Source: an uncultured Clostridia bacterium
GTDB lineage: Bacteria > Bacillota > Clostridia > Lachnospirales > Lachnospiraceae
NCBI GenBank assembly: GCA_946611595.1
Contig: CAMODY010000086.1
Location: 1-7,759 of the forward strand
Direction: 5' to 3'
DNA length: 7,759 nucleotides
Below are positions 1 through 5,150 of the stretch, one piece after another (position 1 is the stretch's first letter; each line of letters begins with the position of its first letter). The notes under the pieces are model-generated. The model saw only the letters and a list, made by a program, of their open reading frames with translations. It ran no database searches and was not told where the DNA came from. The position numbers and the translations under genes were made by a program.

Positions 1-277
1 CCTTGGAAAAAATGAAGACCTGTTCACCCGAACTCTGACTGCAAATGATATCAATCTGATCTCCGTTCCTGAGATCAAAGAGCCGATGCGGATAAAGGCA
101 AAAGTCCGCTACCGCCAGAAAGAGCAATGGGCGACCGTCATTCAGACAGGTGAAGATACGCTCCGCGTAGAATTTGACGAGCCGCAACGCGCCATCACAA
201 AAGGGCAAGCCGTCGTTCTTTACGATGGAGATACGGTAGTCGGAGGCGGAACGATCAACGAGGTCAGTTTTATATAG
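1..277 (+). CDS. mnmA: tRNA-specific 2-thiouridylase MnmA, C-terminal part (5' end outside window)
   Basis: This is the last 91 or so codons of a gene entering from the left. The frame is open from base 2 and ends at TAG 275-277. An internal ATG at 86 would give only 63 aa and is not the real start, because recognisable MnmA sequence (LGKNEDLFTRTLTANDINLI) continues upstream of it. The visible part matches the C-terminal beta-barrel domain of MnmA, with VRYRQKEQ followed by the closing block KGQAVVLYDGDTVVGGG. MnmA adenylates and thiolates U34 of tRNAs for Lys, Glu and Gln, taking sulfur from a cysteine desulfurase of the IscS type. The family is usually about 350-370 aa, so roughly three quarters, including the ATP-binding and catalytic Cys regions, lies outside and cannot be checked. 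fdhD follows after 23 bp, which suggests co-transcription. Confidence 0.9.
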   Translation, partial: LGKNEDLFTRTLTANDINLISVPEIKEPMRIKAKVRYRQKEQWATVIQTGEDTLRVEFDEPQRAITKGQAVVLYDGDTVVGGGTINEVSFI

Positions 278-300
278 TATTAAACGGATAAGGAAATAAT

Positions 301-1059
301 ATGGAAGCATTAGAACATATCGAAAAAACTGTCATAAATGCGGCAGGTCAGCGTTCAAAAGGCGAGACCGTCGTATTAAAAGAACACGTTTTAACCGTCA
401 TCGTAAACGAGAACCCTGTTTATCGTCTTGTTTGTACGAAAACTCATCTGAAAGAGCTTGTGATCGGCCGTCTGTTTACCGAAGGCCTGATCCTATCTCC
501 AGATGAGATCGATAAGTTCTATTTATGCCCGTCTGAAAATGAGGCGCGTATCTTTTTAAATCACAATGTGGACTGGGAAGAATGGCAGGGGGCAGAACCA
601 AGCTGCTGCACAGCAAACCGCACCTTTCTTTCTGCTGCTGAAAAGAGAGGCCTGAAGCAGGTTCCACGCCTTTCCTGGAAGCCTGAATGGATTTTTGATC
701 TTTCCCGCAGATTTTTAAGCGGCGTTGAGATTCACCGCGCAACGCAGGGGACCCACTCCTGTTTCATTAGTAGAGATGGCAAGATCCTGTTTTCTTCCGA
801 AGATATCGGACGCCATAACGCGATCGATAAAGCAATTGGTTATGCGCTCTTAAATGGCATTCCTCTTTACGAATGCCTCCTCTACACTTCCGGCCGTGTT
901 CCTGTTGATATGGTACAGAAAGTGATCTCCGCCGGAATTCCGGTCCTTGTTTCTAAGGCAGTTGCGACCGCCGAATCCGTAGAACTGGCAAAAGAATATG
1001 GTCTGACACTGATCTGCAGGGCATATCCTGACCAGTTTGAGATCTACACGGACGAATAA
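301..1059 (+). CDS. fdhD: FdhD-family formate dehydrogenase accessory sulfurtransferase (divergent)
   Basis: The protein is 252 aa. FdhD proteins pass sulfur from a cysteine desulfurase to the bis-MGD Mo/W cofactor of formate dehydrogenase, which is needed for activity; they act in the cytoplasm. Family blocks are visible: KELVIGRLFTEGLI (51-64), SEDIGRHNAIDKAIG (166-180), LLYTSGRVPVDMVQK (193-207), and a C-terminal stretch ending GLTLICRAYPDQFEIYT (234-250). The usual sulfur-carrying loop (GCGxCG-like, CxxC) is replaced by PSCCTANRT, with vicinal Cys102-Cys103. Residue 154, in GTHSC, is another Cys where many homologues have a small residue. At 252 aa it is slightly shorter than typical members (about 260-280). 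The start ATG at 301 has AAGGA at 290-294, six bases upstream. It sits 23 bp behind mnmA, with no visible promoter between them, and its likely client is the formate dehydrogenase encoded from 5151. The family assignment is firm; sulfurtransferase activity despite the altered loop is inferred. Confidence 0.88.
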   Translation: MEALEHIEKTVINAAGQRSKGETVVLKEHVLTVIVNENPVYRLVCTKTHLKELVIGRLFTEGLILSPDEIDKFYLCPSENEARIFLNHNVDWEEWQGAEPSCCTANRTFLSAAEKRGLKQVPRLSWKPEWIFDLSRRFLSGVEIHRATQGTHSCFISRDGKILFSSEDIGRHNAIDKAIGYALLNGIPLYECLLYTSGRVPVDMVQKVISAGIPVLVSKAVATAESVELAKEYGLTLICRAYPDQFEIYTDE

Positions 1060-1148
1060 AAGCAACATTCTGTCTATTATTCACAAAATTTCCGTGCAAT
1101 TCCCAAAGATTTTTATATAAAACGATATATTTTTTATGCCCCTCTTTT

Positions 1149-1164
1149 TTCCTTTCTGTATAAT
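1149..1164 (+). promoter_or_regulatory. Putative promoter of the formate channel gene (-10 element)
   Basis: A perfect TATAAT at 1159-1164 is preceded by TTCCTTTCTG and lies 36 bp before the channel start codon. No good -35 hexamer is found 16-18 bp upstream (ATGCCC or TATGCC), so the promoter may depend on an activator or a non-standard upstream contact. The 16-base string is 14/16 identical to one at 2633-2648 in front of the FDH operon. Transcription would start near 1171. The assignment is by inspection only. Confidence 0.5.
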
Positions 1165-1190
1165 TGTACAAAATAAATACAATTATAGAG
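1156..1190 (+). promoter_or_regulatory. Long inverted repeat over the promoter and leader of the channel gene (candidate operator)
   Basis: The arms TATAATTGTA (1159-1168) and TACAATTATA (1178-1187) are perfect 10-base reverse complements separated by 9 bases. Allowing one G/G mismatch, they extend to 13 bases each (1156-1168 and 1178-1190). The left arm contains the TATAAT -10 element and the right arm touches the AGGAGG Shine-Dalgarno site at 1189-1194. A protein bound here would cover the promoter, and a transcript reading through from fdhD could form a weak A/U-rich hairpin beside the ribosome site. There is no GC-rich stem and no following U-run, so it is not a terminator. Which regulator binds, if any, cannot be told from the sequence. 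Confidence 0.5.
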
Positions 1191-1194
1191 GAGG
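1189..1194 (+). promoter_or_regulatory. Ribosome binding site fixing the channel gene start at 1200
   Basis: AGGAGG is followed by the 5-base spacer GTCAT and then ATG at 1200. It decides against an in-frame TTG at 1164, which would add 12 residues, lies inside the -10 element and inverted repeat, and has no such site. Confidence 0.85.
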
Positions 1195-1199
1195 GTCAT

Positions 1200-2045
1200 A
1201 TGAATTTCTTTTCACCTGCTGACGTCGCCCAAAACTATATTCAGATCGGTAAAAGCAAGGTCAACACACCAACAATGAAGTTGATCGTTCTTGCTATTAT
1301 GGCCGGTTTGTTTATTGCCATTGGCGGAATCGCAGCAACAACAGTCGCTGTAGCAGTAAAACCTGCATCACTCGGAAAATTTTTAGGAGCTATCGTTTTC
1401 CCCGGAGGCCTAACCATGGTGCTGATTGCCGGTTCTGAATTATTCACCGGTAACTGTCTTCTTATTGTGCCCCTGCTCGAGAAAGCAGTCTCCTTAAAAG
1501 GAGTTGTTAAAAACCTGGTACTGGTCTATATCGGCAACTTCATCGGAAGCATTCTTTTAGCTGCCGGCATCGTGTACAGCCATCAGGTAGCACTCTTTGA
1601 CAACGGCGTTGCCGTATCCGTTATTTCAACAGCTGTTTCCAAATGCAGCATTTCTTTCGGAGATGCGCTGATCAAAGGCATCCTCTGTAACTTCCTCGTC
1701 TGCATCGCAGTCTGGATCTCCTTCGCTGCAAAAGACATCGTCGGCAAGATCGTAGGTCTTTTCTTCCCGATCCTGATGTTTGTTTTATGTGGTTTTGAAC
1801 ACAGCGTTGCAAATATGTATTATCTTTTTGCCGGACTTTTCGCAAATACGGTTCCGGCATTTGCAGAGGCAGCCGCCGCAGCCGGTATTGACGCAAGTGC
1901 AATTACAGCAGGCAATATTTTTATTGGAAACTTACTTCCAGTTACGATCGGAAATCTTATTGGCGGTGCGATCTGTGTCGGACTTCCATACTGGTACATC
2001 TACCTTCGCCGCAAAAAGAAAATGGATATCCTTACCGAAGATTAA
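1200..2045 (+). CDS. focA: Formate/nitrite transporter (FNT) family channel, probable formate channel
   Basis: The protein is 281 aa, normal for the FNT family of pentameric, aquaporin-like channels for formate, nitrite or hydrosulfide. Several hydrophobic segments are visible, at about residues 28-52, 63-90, 103-127, 155-176, 183-198, 204-220 and 238-269, with a basic C-terminal tail (RRKKK, 270-274). Both FNT signatures are present: IAGSELFTGN (76-85) and GILCNFLVCIA (160-170). The central-pore histidine is probably His201, in GFEHSVANMY, and Thr83 in FTGN would be its partner; both are named by analogy with FocA. FNT subtypes are hard to separate by eye, but the neighbours (fdhD upstream, an FDH operon downstream) favour formate over nitrite. 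In an organism that makes or uses formate it would import or export it across the membrane. It has its own promoter-like element and inverted repeat upstream. The symbol focA is by analogy. Confidence 0.88.
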   Translation: MNFFSPADVAQNYIQIGKSKVNTPTMKLIVLAIMAGLFIAIGGIAATTVAVAVKPASLGKFLGAIVFPGGLTMVLIAGSELFTGNCLLIVPLLEKAVSLKGVVKNLVLVYIGNFIGSILLAAGIVYSHQVALFDNGVAVSVISTAVSKCSISFGDALIKGILCNFLVCIAVWISFAAKDIVGKIVGLFFPILMFVLCGFEHSVANMYYLFAGLFANTVPAFAEAAAAAGIDASAITAGNIFIGNLLPVTIGNLIGGAICVGLPYWYIYLRRKKKMDILTED

Positions 2046-2113
2046 TACTTTTTCTTTTTCCACTTAGGATATACAATGATACAGATAGGATATTCATTAC
2101 CGTAACAAATGAT

Positions 2114-2122
2114 AGGAAGGAG
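2114..2122 (+). promoter_or_regulatory. Ribosome binding site of the YbjQ-family gene
   Basis: AGGAAGGAG lies five bases before the ATG at 2128, a strong Shine-Dalgarno match that fixes this start. The 82-bp gap from the channel gene contains no convincing terminator and only a weak candidate -10 (TACAAT, 2072-2077), so read-through from the channel gene is plausible. Confidence 0.75.
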
Positions 2123-2127
2123 CAGTT

Positions 2128-2460
2128 ATGGTTACAACTACTACAAACAGTATTGAAGGACAGCAAATTGTTAAATACAAAAAAGTCCTGACTGGTCAGG
2201 CATTTATAGGCGGAAAACTTGGTGGTCTTCGCGGTACAAACTCAAAAAATATTTCCGAGATGACACCGGAAGAATTTGACGAGTGCTTTATTCAAGGCAC
2301 ATCTGCTGCATATAGCAAACTCGTTGAGCAGGCAGAAGAACTCGGCGCAAATGCCATCATCGGTGCTGGCGCGGAATACCACTTCTGCGGACCAAACAAC
2401 GAATCTCTCTTTGTCGTTGCCAAAGGAACCGCCGTTATTGTAGATATCTCTTATTATTAA
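2128..2460 (+). CDS. YbjQ/UPF0145 family small protein (putative heavy-metal-binding domain)
   Basis: The protein is 110 aa, a usual length for the YbjQ/UPF0145 (DUF74) family, whose members are described as putative heavy-metal-binding and as forming small oligomeric rings. Family landmarks are the N-terminal TTTNSIEGQQIVKY (4-17), a central helix with AYSKLVEQAEELGANAIIG (61-79), and the closing strand VVAKGTAVIVDI (96-107). The glycine-rich segment QAFIGGKLGGLRG (24-36) corresponds to the family's variable loop. It has two cysteines, Cys53 and Cys87, and no signal peptide or membrane segment, so it is probably cytosolic. It lies between the formate channel gene and the FDH operon and is followed by a strong terminator, so it may be the last gene of the channel transcript. 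No molecular function is established for the family. A role in metal handling for the Mo/W or Fe-S enzyme next door is speculation. Confidence 0.8.
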   Translation: MVTTTTNSIEGQQIVKYKKVLTGQAFIGGKLGGLRGTNSKNISEMTPEEFDECFIQGTSAAYSKLVEQAEELGANAIIGAGAEYHFCGPNNESLFVVAKGTAVIVDISYY

Positions 2461-2485
2461 AATCATATCAGCAAAAGTGCTGCGC

Positions 2486-2514
2486 AAAAGCCGCCAAATT
2501 CAGGCGGCTTTTTT
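2486..2514 (+). terminator. Rho-independent terminator after the YbjQ-family gene
   Basis: A perfect 10-bp stem is formed by AAAAGCCGCC (2486-2495) and GGCGGCTTTT (2503-2512) around a 7-base loop, and is followed by further T residues (TTTTTT in total, 2509-2514). The stem begins 25 bases after the TAA stop. It should end the upstream transcript and insulate the FDH operon, which therefore needs its own promoter. Confidence 0.93.
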
Positions 2515-2596
2515 CGTGCTTGAAAATTGAAAATCCCACGCTTCTTCATTACACTTGCCTTTTCTATGCCAATGTTTGAACATCGTCTAAAAATAG

Positions 2597-2613
2597 TTAT
2601 ACGAATTGTATAA
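2597..2613. repeat. Short inverted repeat upstream of the FDH promoter
   Basis: TTATAC (2597-2602) and GTATAA (2608-2613) are exact reverse complements around GAATT. It lies about 30 bp upstream of the putative -10, so it could be an activator site or simply AT-rich coincidence. Confidence 0.35.
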
Positions 2614-2632
2614 TTTTTATTTCGTCTTGAAT

Positions 2633-2648
2633 TTCCTTCATGTATAAT
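2633..2648 (+). promoter_or_regulatory. Putative promoter of the FDH operon (-10 element)
   Basis: TATAAT at 2643-2648 is preceded by TG and by TTCCTTCA. The 16-base string is 14/16 identical to 1149-1164 before the channel gene, differing only at two adjacent bases. No good -35 hexamer is found at 16-18 bp spacing (TTTCGT or TTCGTC). A TTGAAT at 2627-2632 is only 10 bp away and too close to serve as one. Confidence 0.5.
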
Positions 2649-2662
2649 GCATGTATAGAAAT

Positions 2663-2670
2663 TTGTACAA
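2663..2670. promoter_or_regulatory. TTGTACAA palindrome downstream of the FDH -10 element (candidate operator half)
   Basis: The 8-base perfect palindrome TTGTACAA occurs here and at 1164-1171, in both cases just downstream of or overlapping a TGTATAAT element. The position, around the expected transcription start, would suit a regulator shared by the channel gene and the FDH operon. Its function is inferred. Confidence 0.35.
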
Positions 2671-2732
2671 TTAGTGGGATTGTGCTTATTTTTCGTGTAA
2701 CTGTAAAACTATGTGCAAAGTGAGGAGAAGAA

Positions 2733-3233
2733 ATGGCAAAAGCTAAAACAACCGTAAAGTTCCAGGGAACTTTAGAACAGGAACAGGCTTTGCGGGAAGT
2801 GATCGAAGCTCACAAGAATCAGCCGGGTGCACTGATGCCTGTCCTTCAGGCAGCTCAGGGCATTTATGGATACCTGCCGCTTGAAGTGCAGGAAATGATT
2901 GCTGCAGGGCTTCAGATCTCTGTCGCAGAAGTCTATGGCGTTGTAACATTTTATTCTCAATTCTCCCTGAACCCGAAGGGCAAGTTCAACGTGTCCGTAT
3001 GTCTCGGAACCGCCTGCTATGTAAAAGGCTCTGAAAAGGTTTTGGAAGCAGTTGAGAGCAAACTGGGAATTCCGAGCGGCGGATGCACCGAAGATACGAA
3101 ATTCTCAATTGATGTCACCCGTTGTTTAGGTGCCTGCGGACTTGCCCCTGTTATGACAGTCAATGACGACGTCTATGGCAAAGTAGAACCTAAGAAAGTA
3201 GCCGAGATCATCGACGGCTATATGAATCGCTAG
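2733..3233 (+). CDS. NuoE-like [2Fe-2S] subunit of NAD(P)-linked formate dehydrogenase
   Basis: The protein is 166 aa, normal for the NuoE/HydC/HndA/FdsG family of thioredoxin-like [2Fe-2S] ferredoxins. An N-terminal helical bundle (about 13-80, with GALMPVLQAAQGIYGYLP at 32-49 and VAEVYGVVTFYSQF at 64-77) precedes the thioredoxin fold. The four cluster cysteines fit the family pattern CxxxxC...CxxxC: Cys90, Cys95, Cys131 and Cys135. Cys118 is extra and need not bind the cluster. Family members sit beside a NuoF-type flavoprotein in complex I, HydABC hydrogenases and soluble FDHs. Here the partners are the next two genes, which makes this an FDH diaphorase subunit and not part of complex I. 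The start at 2733 has GAGGAG at 2722-2727, five bases away. The TAG stop overlaps the Shine-Dalgarno site of the next gene. In biochemical terms it is comparable to FdsG or HylC. Confidence 0.9.
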   Translation: MAKAKTTVKFQGTLEQEQALREVIEAHKNQPGALMPVLQAAQGIYGYLPLEVQEMIAAGLQISVAEVYGVVTFYSQFSLNPKGKFNVSVCLGTACYVKGSEKVLEAVESKLGIPSGGCTEDTKFSIDVTRCLGACGLAPVMTVNDDVYGKVEPKKVAEIIDGYMNR

Positions 3234-3238
3234 GAGGG
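3232..3238 (+). promoter_or_regulatory. Ribosome binding site overlapping the nuoE-like stop codon
   Basis: AGGAGGG begins inside the TAG stop (3231-3233) and lies four bases before the ATG at 3243. The same arrangement recurs at 5137-5143, suggesting translational coupling that would keep the subunits in proportion. Confidence 0.8.
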
Positions 3239-3242
3239 TGCC

Positions 3243-5138
3243 ATGACAATAGAACAATTAAACAAAATCAGAGAAGAAAAACACGAACTCCTCATGGTTC
3301 GTAAACTTGTAAAAGAAGAAGGCGAAAAACTCGCAGCGAATACCGGATACCGGAAACAGGTCCTGATCTGCGGAGGTACCGGCTGTACGTCTTCCGGTTC
3401 CAAAGAGATCATCTCCGCGCTGGAAGGCGAGCTTGAGAAAAAAGGTCTTAAGGATGTCTTAGTTGTAAAGACCGGCTGCTTTGGGCTTTGTGCGTTAGGT
3501 CCGATCATGATCGTATATCCGGAAGGAACCTTCTACTCTCAGATGACTCCGGAACACGTCGTTACCGTTTGCGATCAGCATCTGATCGAAGGCGGAGAGC
3601 CTGTAAAAGACCTGCTTTATGCAGATTCTGTTTTAGAAGACGGAACGATCCTCCCGTTAAGCGAGACCCCGTTCTATAAAAAGCAGAAACGCGTGGCCTT
3701 AAGAAACTGCGGTGTGATCGCTGCAGAAGACATCGATGAGGCAATCGCACTTGATGCATATCAGGCACTTTATAAATGCCTCACCGAAATGACTCCGGAT
3801 GAAGTCATCCAGGTGATGATCGACTCCGGCTTAAGAGGCCGTGGAGGCGCAGGCTTCCCGACAGGTCTGAAATGGAAATTTGCATGTTCAAGACGCGGTG
3901 AAGTACAGAAATTCGTCTGCTGCAACGCCGATGAAGGTGACCCGGGCGCATTCATGGACCGTTCCATCTTAGAGGGCGACCCGCACGTTGTATTAGAGGC
4001 AATGGCGATTGCTGGTTATGCGATCGGCTCCAACCAGGGTTATATCTATGTACGTGCTGAGTATCCGATCGCCGTACAGCGTCTTAATATTGCAATTGCC
4101 CAGGCAAGAGAATATGGCCTCTTAGGAGAAAACATCTTTGGCACCGACTTCAGTTTTGATATTGAACTGAGACTTGGATCCGGCGCTTTCGTCTGCGGCG
4201 AAGAAACCGCTCTGATGACTTCCATCGAAGGAAAGCGCGGTGAGCCGAGACCTCGTCCGCCATTCCCGGCAGTCAAAGGTTTATTCGGACAGCCGACGAT
4301 CCTTAATAACGTAGAGACATGGGCAAACATCCCGCAGATCATCACAAAGGGCGCGGACTGGTTTGCTTCCATGGGAACTGAAAAATCCAAAGGAACCAAG
4401 GTATTCGCACTTGGCGGCAAGATCAACAATACCGGTCTTGTTGAGGTTGAGATGGGAACAACCCTTCGCGAGATCGTAGAAGAGATCGGCGGCGGTGTTC
4501 CGAACGGAAAGAAATTCAAAGCTGCACAGACCGGTGGTCCGTCCGGCGGATGTATTGCAGCTGATAACTTAGATGTTCCGATTGATTACGACAACCTGAT
4601 CGCGATTGGGTCCATGATGGGATCCGGCGGACTGATCGTTATGGATGAAGATAACTGCATGGTCGACATTGCTAAATTCTTCCTCAACTTTACAGTTGAT
4701 GAGTCCTGCGGTAAATGTACTGCCTGCCGTATCGGAACAAAGAGACTGTTTGAGATCTTAGAGAAGATCACCCAGGGCGAGGCAACCATGGAAGACCTTG
4801 AGAAGATGGAATATCTTTGCGATAAGATCAAAAAGAATTCCCTCTGCGCTCTCGGCCAGACAGCACCGAACCCTGTTGTTTCTACATACAAATGCTTTAA
4901 GGATGAATATCTTGCCCATGTTCAGGACAAGAAATGTCCTTCCGGCATCTGTAAAGCACTCCTTGAGTTCTGGATCGATCCTGAAAAATGTAAGGGCTGC
5001 ACGCTCTGTGCTAGAAACTGCCCGGTCAACGCAATTTCAGGCAACGTCAAAGAGCCGCATGTAATTGATAACAATGTATGTATTGGCTGCGGAACCTGCC
5101 TTGCAAACTGCAAGTTCGGCGCAATTACGAAACGATAG
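3243..5138 (+). CDS. NuoF-like FMN/NAD(P)-binding iron-sulfur subunit of formate dehydrogenase (HydB/HndC type)
   Basis: The protein is 631 aa, longer than respiratory NuoF (about 430-450) and matching the HydB/HndC/HylB type. In order it has: an N-terminal thioredoxin-like [2Fe-2S] domain (about 36-120; Cys43, Cys48, Cys79, Cys83); the NADH/FMN domain, with RGRGGAGFPTGLKW (198-211), CNADEGDPGAFMDR (227-240) and GAFVCGEETALMTSIEG (314-330); an SLBB-like segment (about 383-440); the NuoF-type [4Fe-4S] site (ESCGKCTACRIGT; Cys489, Cys492, Cys495 and Cys535); and a C-terminal ferredoxin domain with two CxxCxxCxxxCP-like sets (583, 586, 589, 593 and 613, 616, 619, 623). It would exchange hydride with NAD(P)H at FMN and pass single electrons to the other clusters. 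The extra terminal domains are shared with electron-bifurcating hydrogenases, but also with some that do not bifurcate. Whether it prefers NAD or NADP cannot be read by eye. It follows the nuoE-like gene by 9 bp. Confidence 0.92.
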   Translation: MTIEQLNKIREEKHELLMVRKLVKEEGEKLAANTGYRKQVLICGGTGCTSSGSKEIISALEGELEKKGLKDVLVVKTGCFGLCALGPIMIVYPEGTFYSQMTPEHVVTVCDQHLIEGGEPVKDLLYADSVLEDGTILPLSETPFYKKQKRVALRNCGVIAAEDIDEAIALDAYQALYKCLTEMTPDEVIQVMIDSGLRGRGGAGFPTGLKWKFACSRRGEVQKFVCCNADEGDPGAFMDRSILEGDPHVVLEAMAIAGYAIGSNQGYIYVRAEYPIAVQRLNIAIAQAREYGLLGENIFGTDFSFDIELRLGSGAFVCGEETALMTSIEGKRGEPRPRPPFPAVKGLFGQPTILNNVETWANIPQIITKGADWFASMGTEKSKGTKVFALGGKINNTGLVEVEMGTTLREIVEEIGGGVPNGKKFKAAQTGGPSGGCIAADNLDVPIDYDNLIAIGSMMGSGGLIVMDEDNCMVDIAKFFLNFTVDESCGKCTACRIGTKRLFEILEKITQGEATMEDLEKMEYLCDKIKKNSLCALGQTAPNPVVSTYKCFKDEYLAHVQDKKCPSGICKALLEFWIDPEKCKGCTLCARNCPVNAISGNVKEPHVIDNNVCIGCGTCLANCKFGAITKR

Positions 5139-5143
5139 GAGGT
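5137..5143 (+). promoter_or_regulatory. Ribosome binding site overlapping the nuoF-like stop codon
   Basis: AGGAGGT starts within the TAG stop (5136-5138) and lies seven bases before the ATG at 5151. It fixes the start of the catalytic subunit and repeats the stop/Shine-Dalgarno overlap seen at 3231-3238. Confidence 0.8.
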
Positions 5144-5150
5144 GCCTAAG

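Larger units (their letters stand above)
2515..2732 (+). promoter_or_regulatory. Regulatory region of the formate dehydrogenase operon
   Basis: These 218 bp contain no credible gene. They are much more AT-rich than the coding DNA around them. Three elements stand out: the dyad TTATAC-N5-GTATAA (2597-2613), the promoter-like string TTCCTTCATGTATAAT (2633-2648), and the palindrome TTGTACAA (2663-2670). A start near 2655 would give a leader of about 75-80 bases. I looked for a molybdenum-cofactor riboswitch or other structured leader and saw no convincing extended fold by eye. Confidence 0.6.

Noticed and set aside
1110..1137. AT-rich imperfect hairpin after fdhD (TATAT...ATATA before a T-run)
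   Set aside because: There are only about five A/T pairs and no GC in the stem, so it is too weak to call a terminator.
1164..1199. Upstream in-frame TTG start giving a 293-aa channel protein
   Set aside because: The added 12 residues are encoded by the inverted repeat and -10 region. ATG 1200 has a perfect AGGAGG at the right distance, and the FNT N-terminus (MNFFSPADVAQ) begins there.
2017..2061. Possible terminator between the channel and YbjQ genes
   Set aside because: AAAAAGAAAA and TTTTCTTTTT could pair, but the stem would be pure A/T with a very long loop, and part of it is coding. It is not convincing.
1780..2067. 95-codon plus-strand frame overlapping the end of the channel gene
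   Set aside because: It is out of frame within conserved channel sequence and resembles no family I recognise. It is a shadow of the real frame.
2674..2695. Sigma-54 type promoter (GG...GC) near GTGGGATTGTGC
   Set aside because: The spacing and flanking bases do not fit TGGCAC-N5-TTGC, while a TATAAT-type element lies just upstream.
2515..2732. Molybdenum-cofactor riboswitch in the FDH leader
   Set aside because: It was considered because of the product, but the region is AT-rich and no extended multi-stem structure was seen by eye. A covariance-model search would settle it.
4046..4519. 157-codon open frame on the minus strand
   Set aside because: It is antisense to the FMN/NADH domain of the NuoF-like gene, has a low-complexity composition, and has no ribosome site or family motif.
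2733..5138. Start of a respiratory complex I (nuo) operon
   Set aside because: The NuoF-like protein has HydB/HndC-type extra domains, and the third gene carries FDH active-site motifs (NNVDNCARVCH, RGQNNVQGACDMG). No membrane subunits are present.
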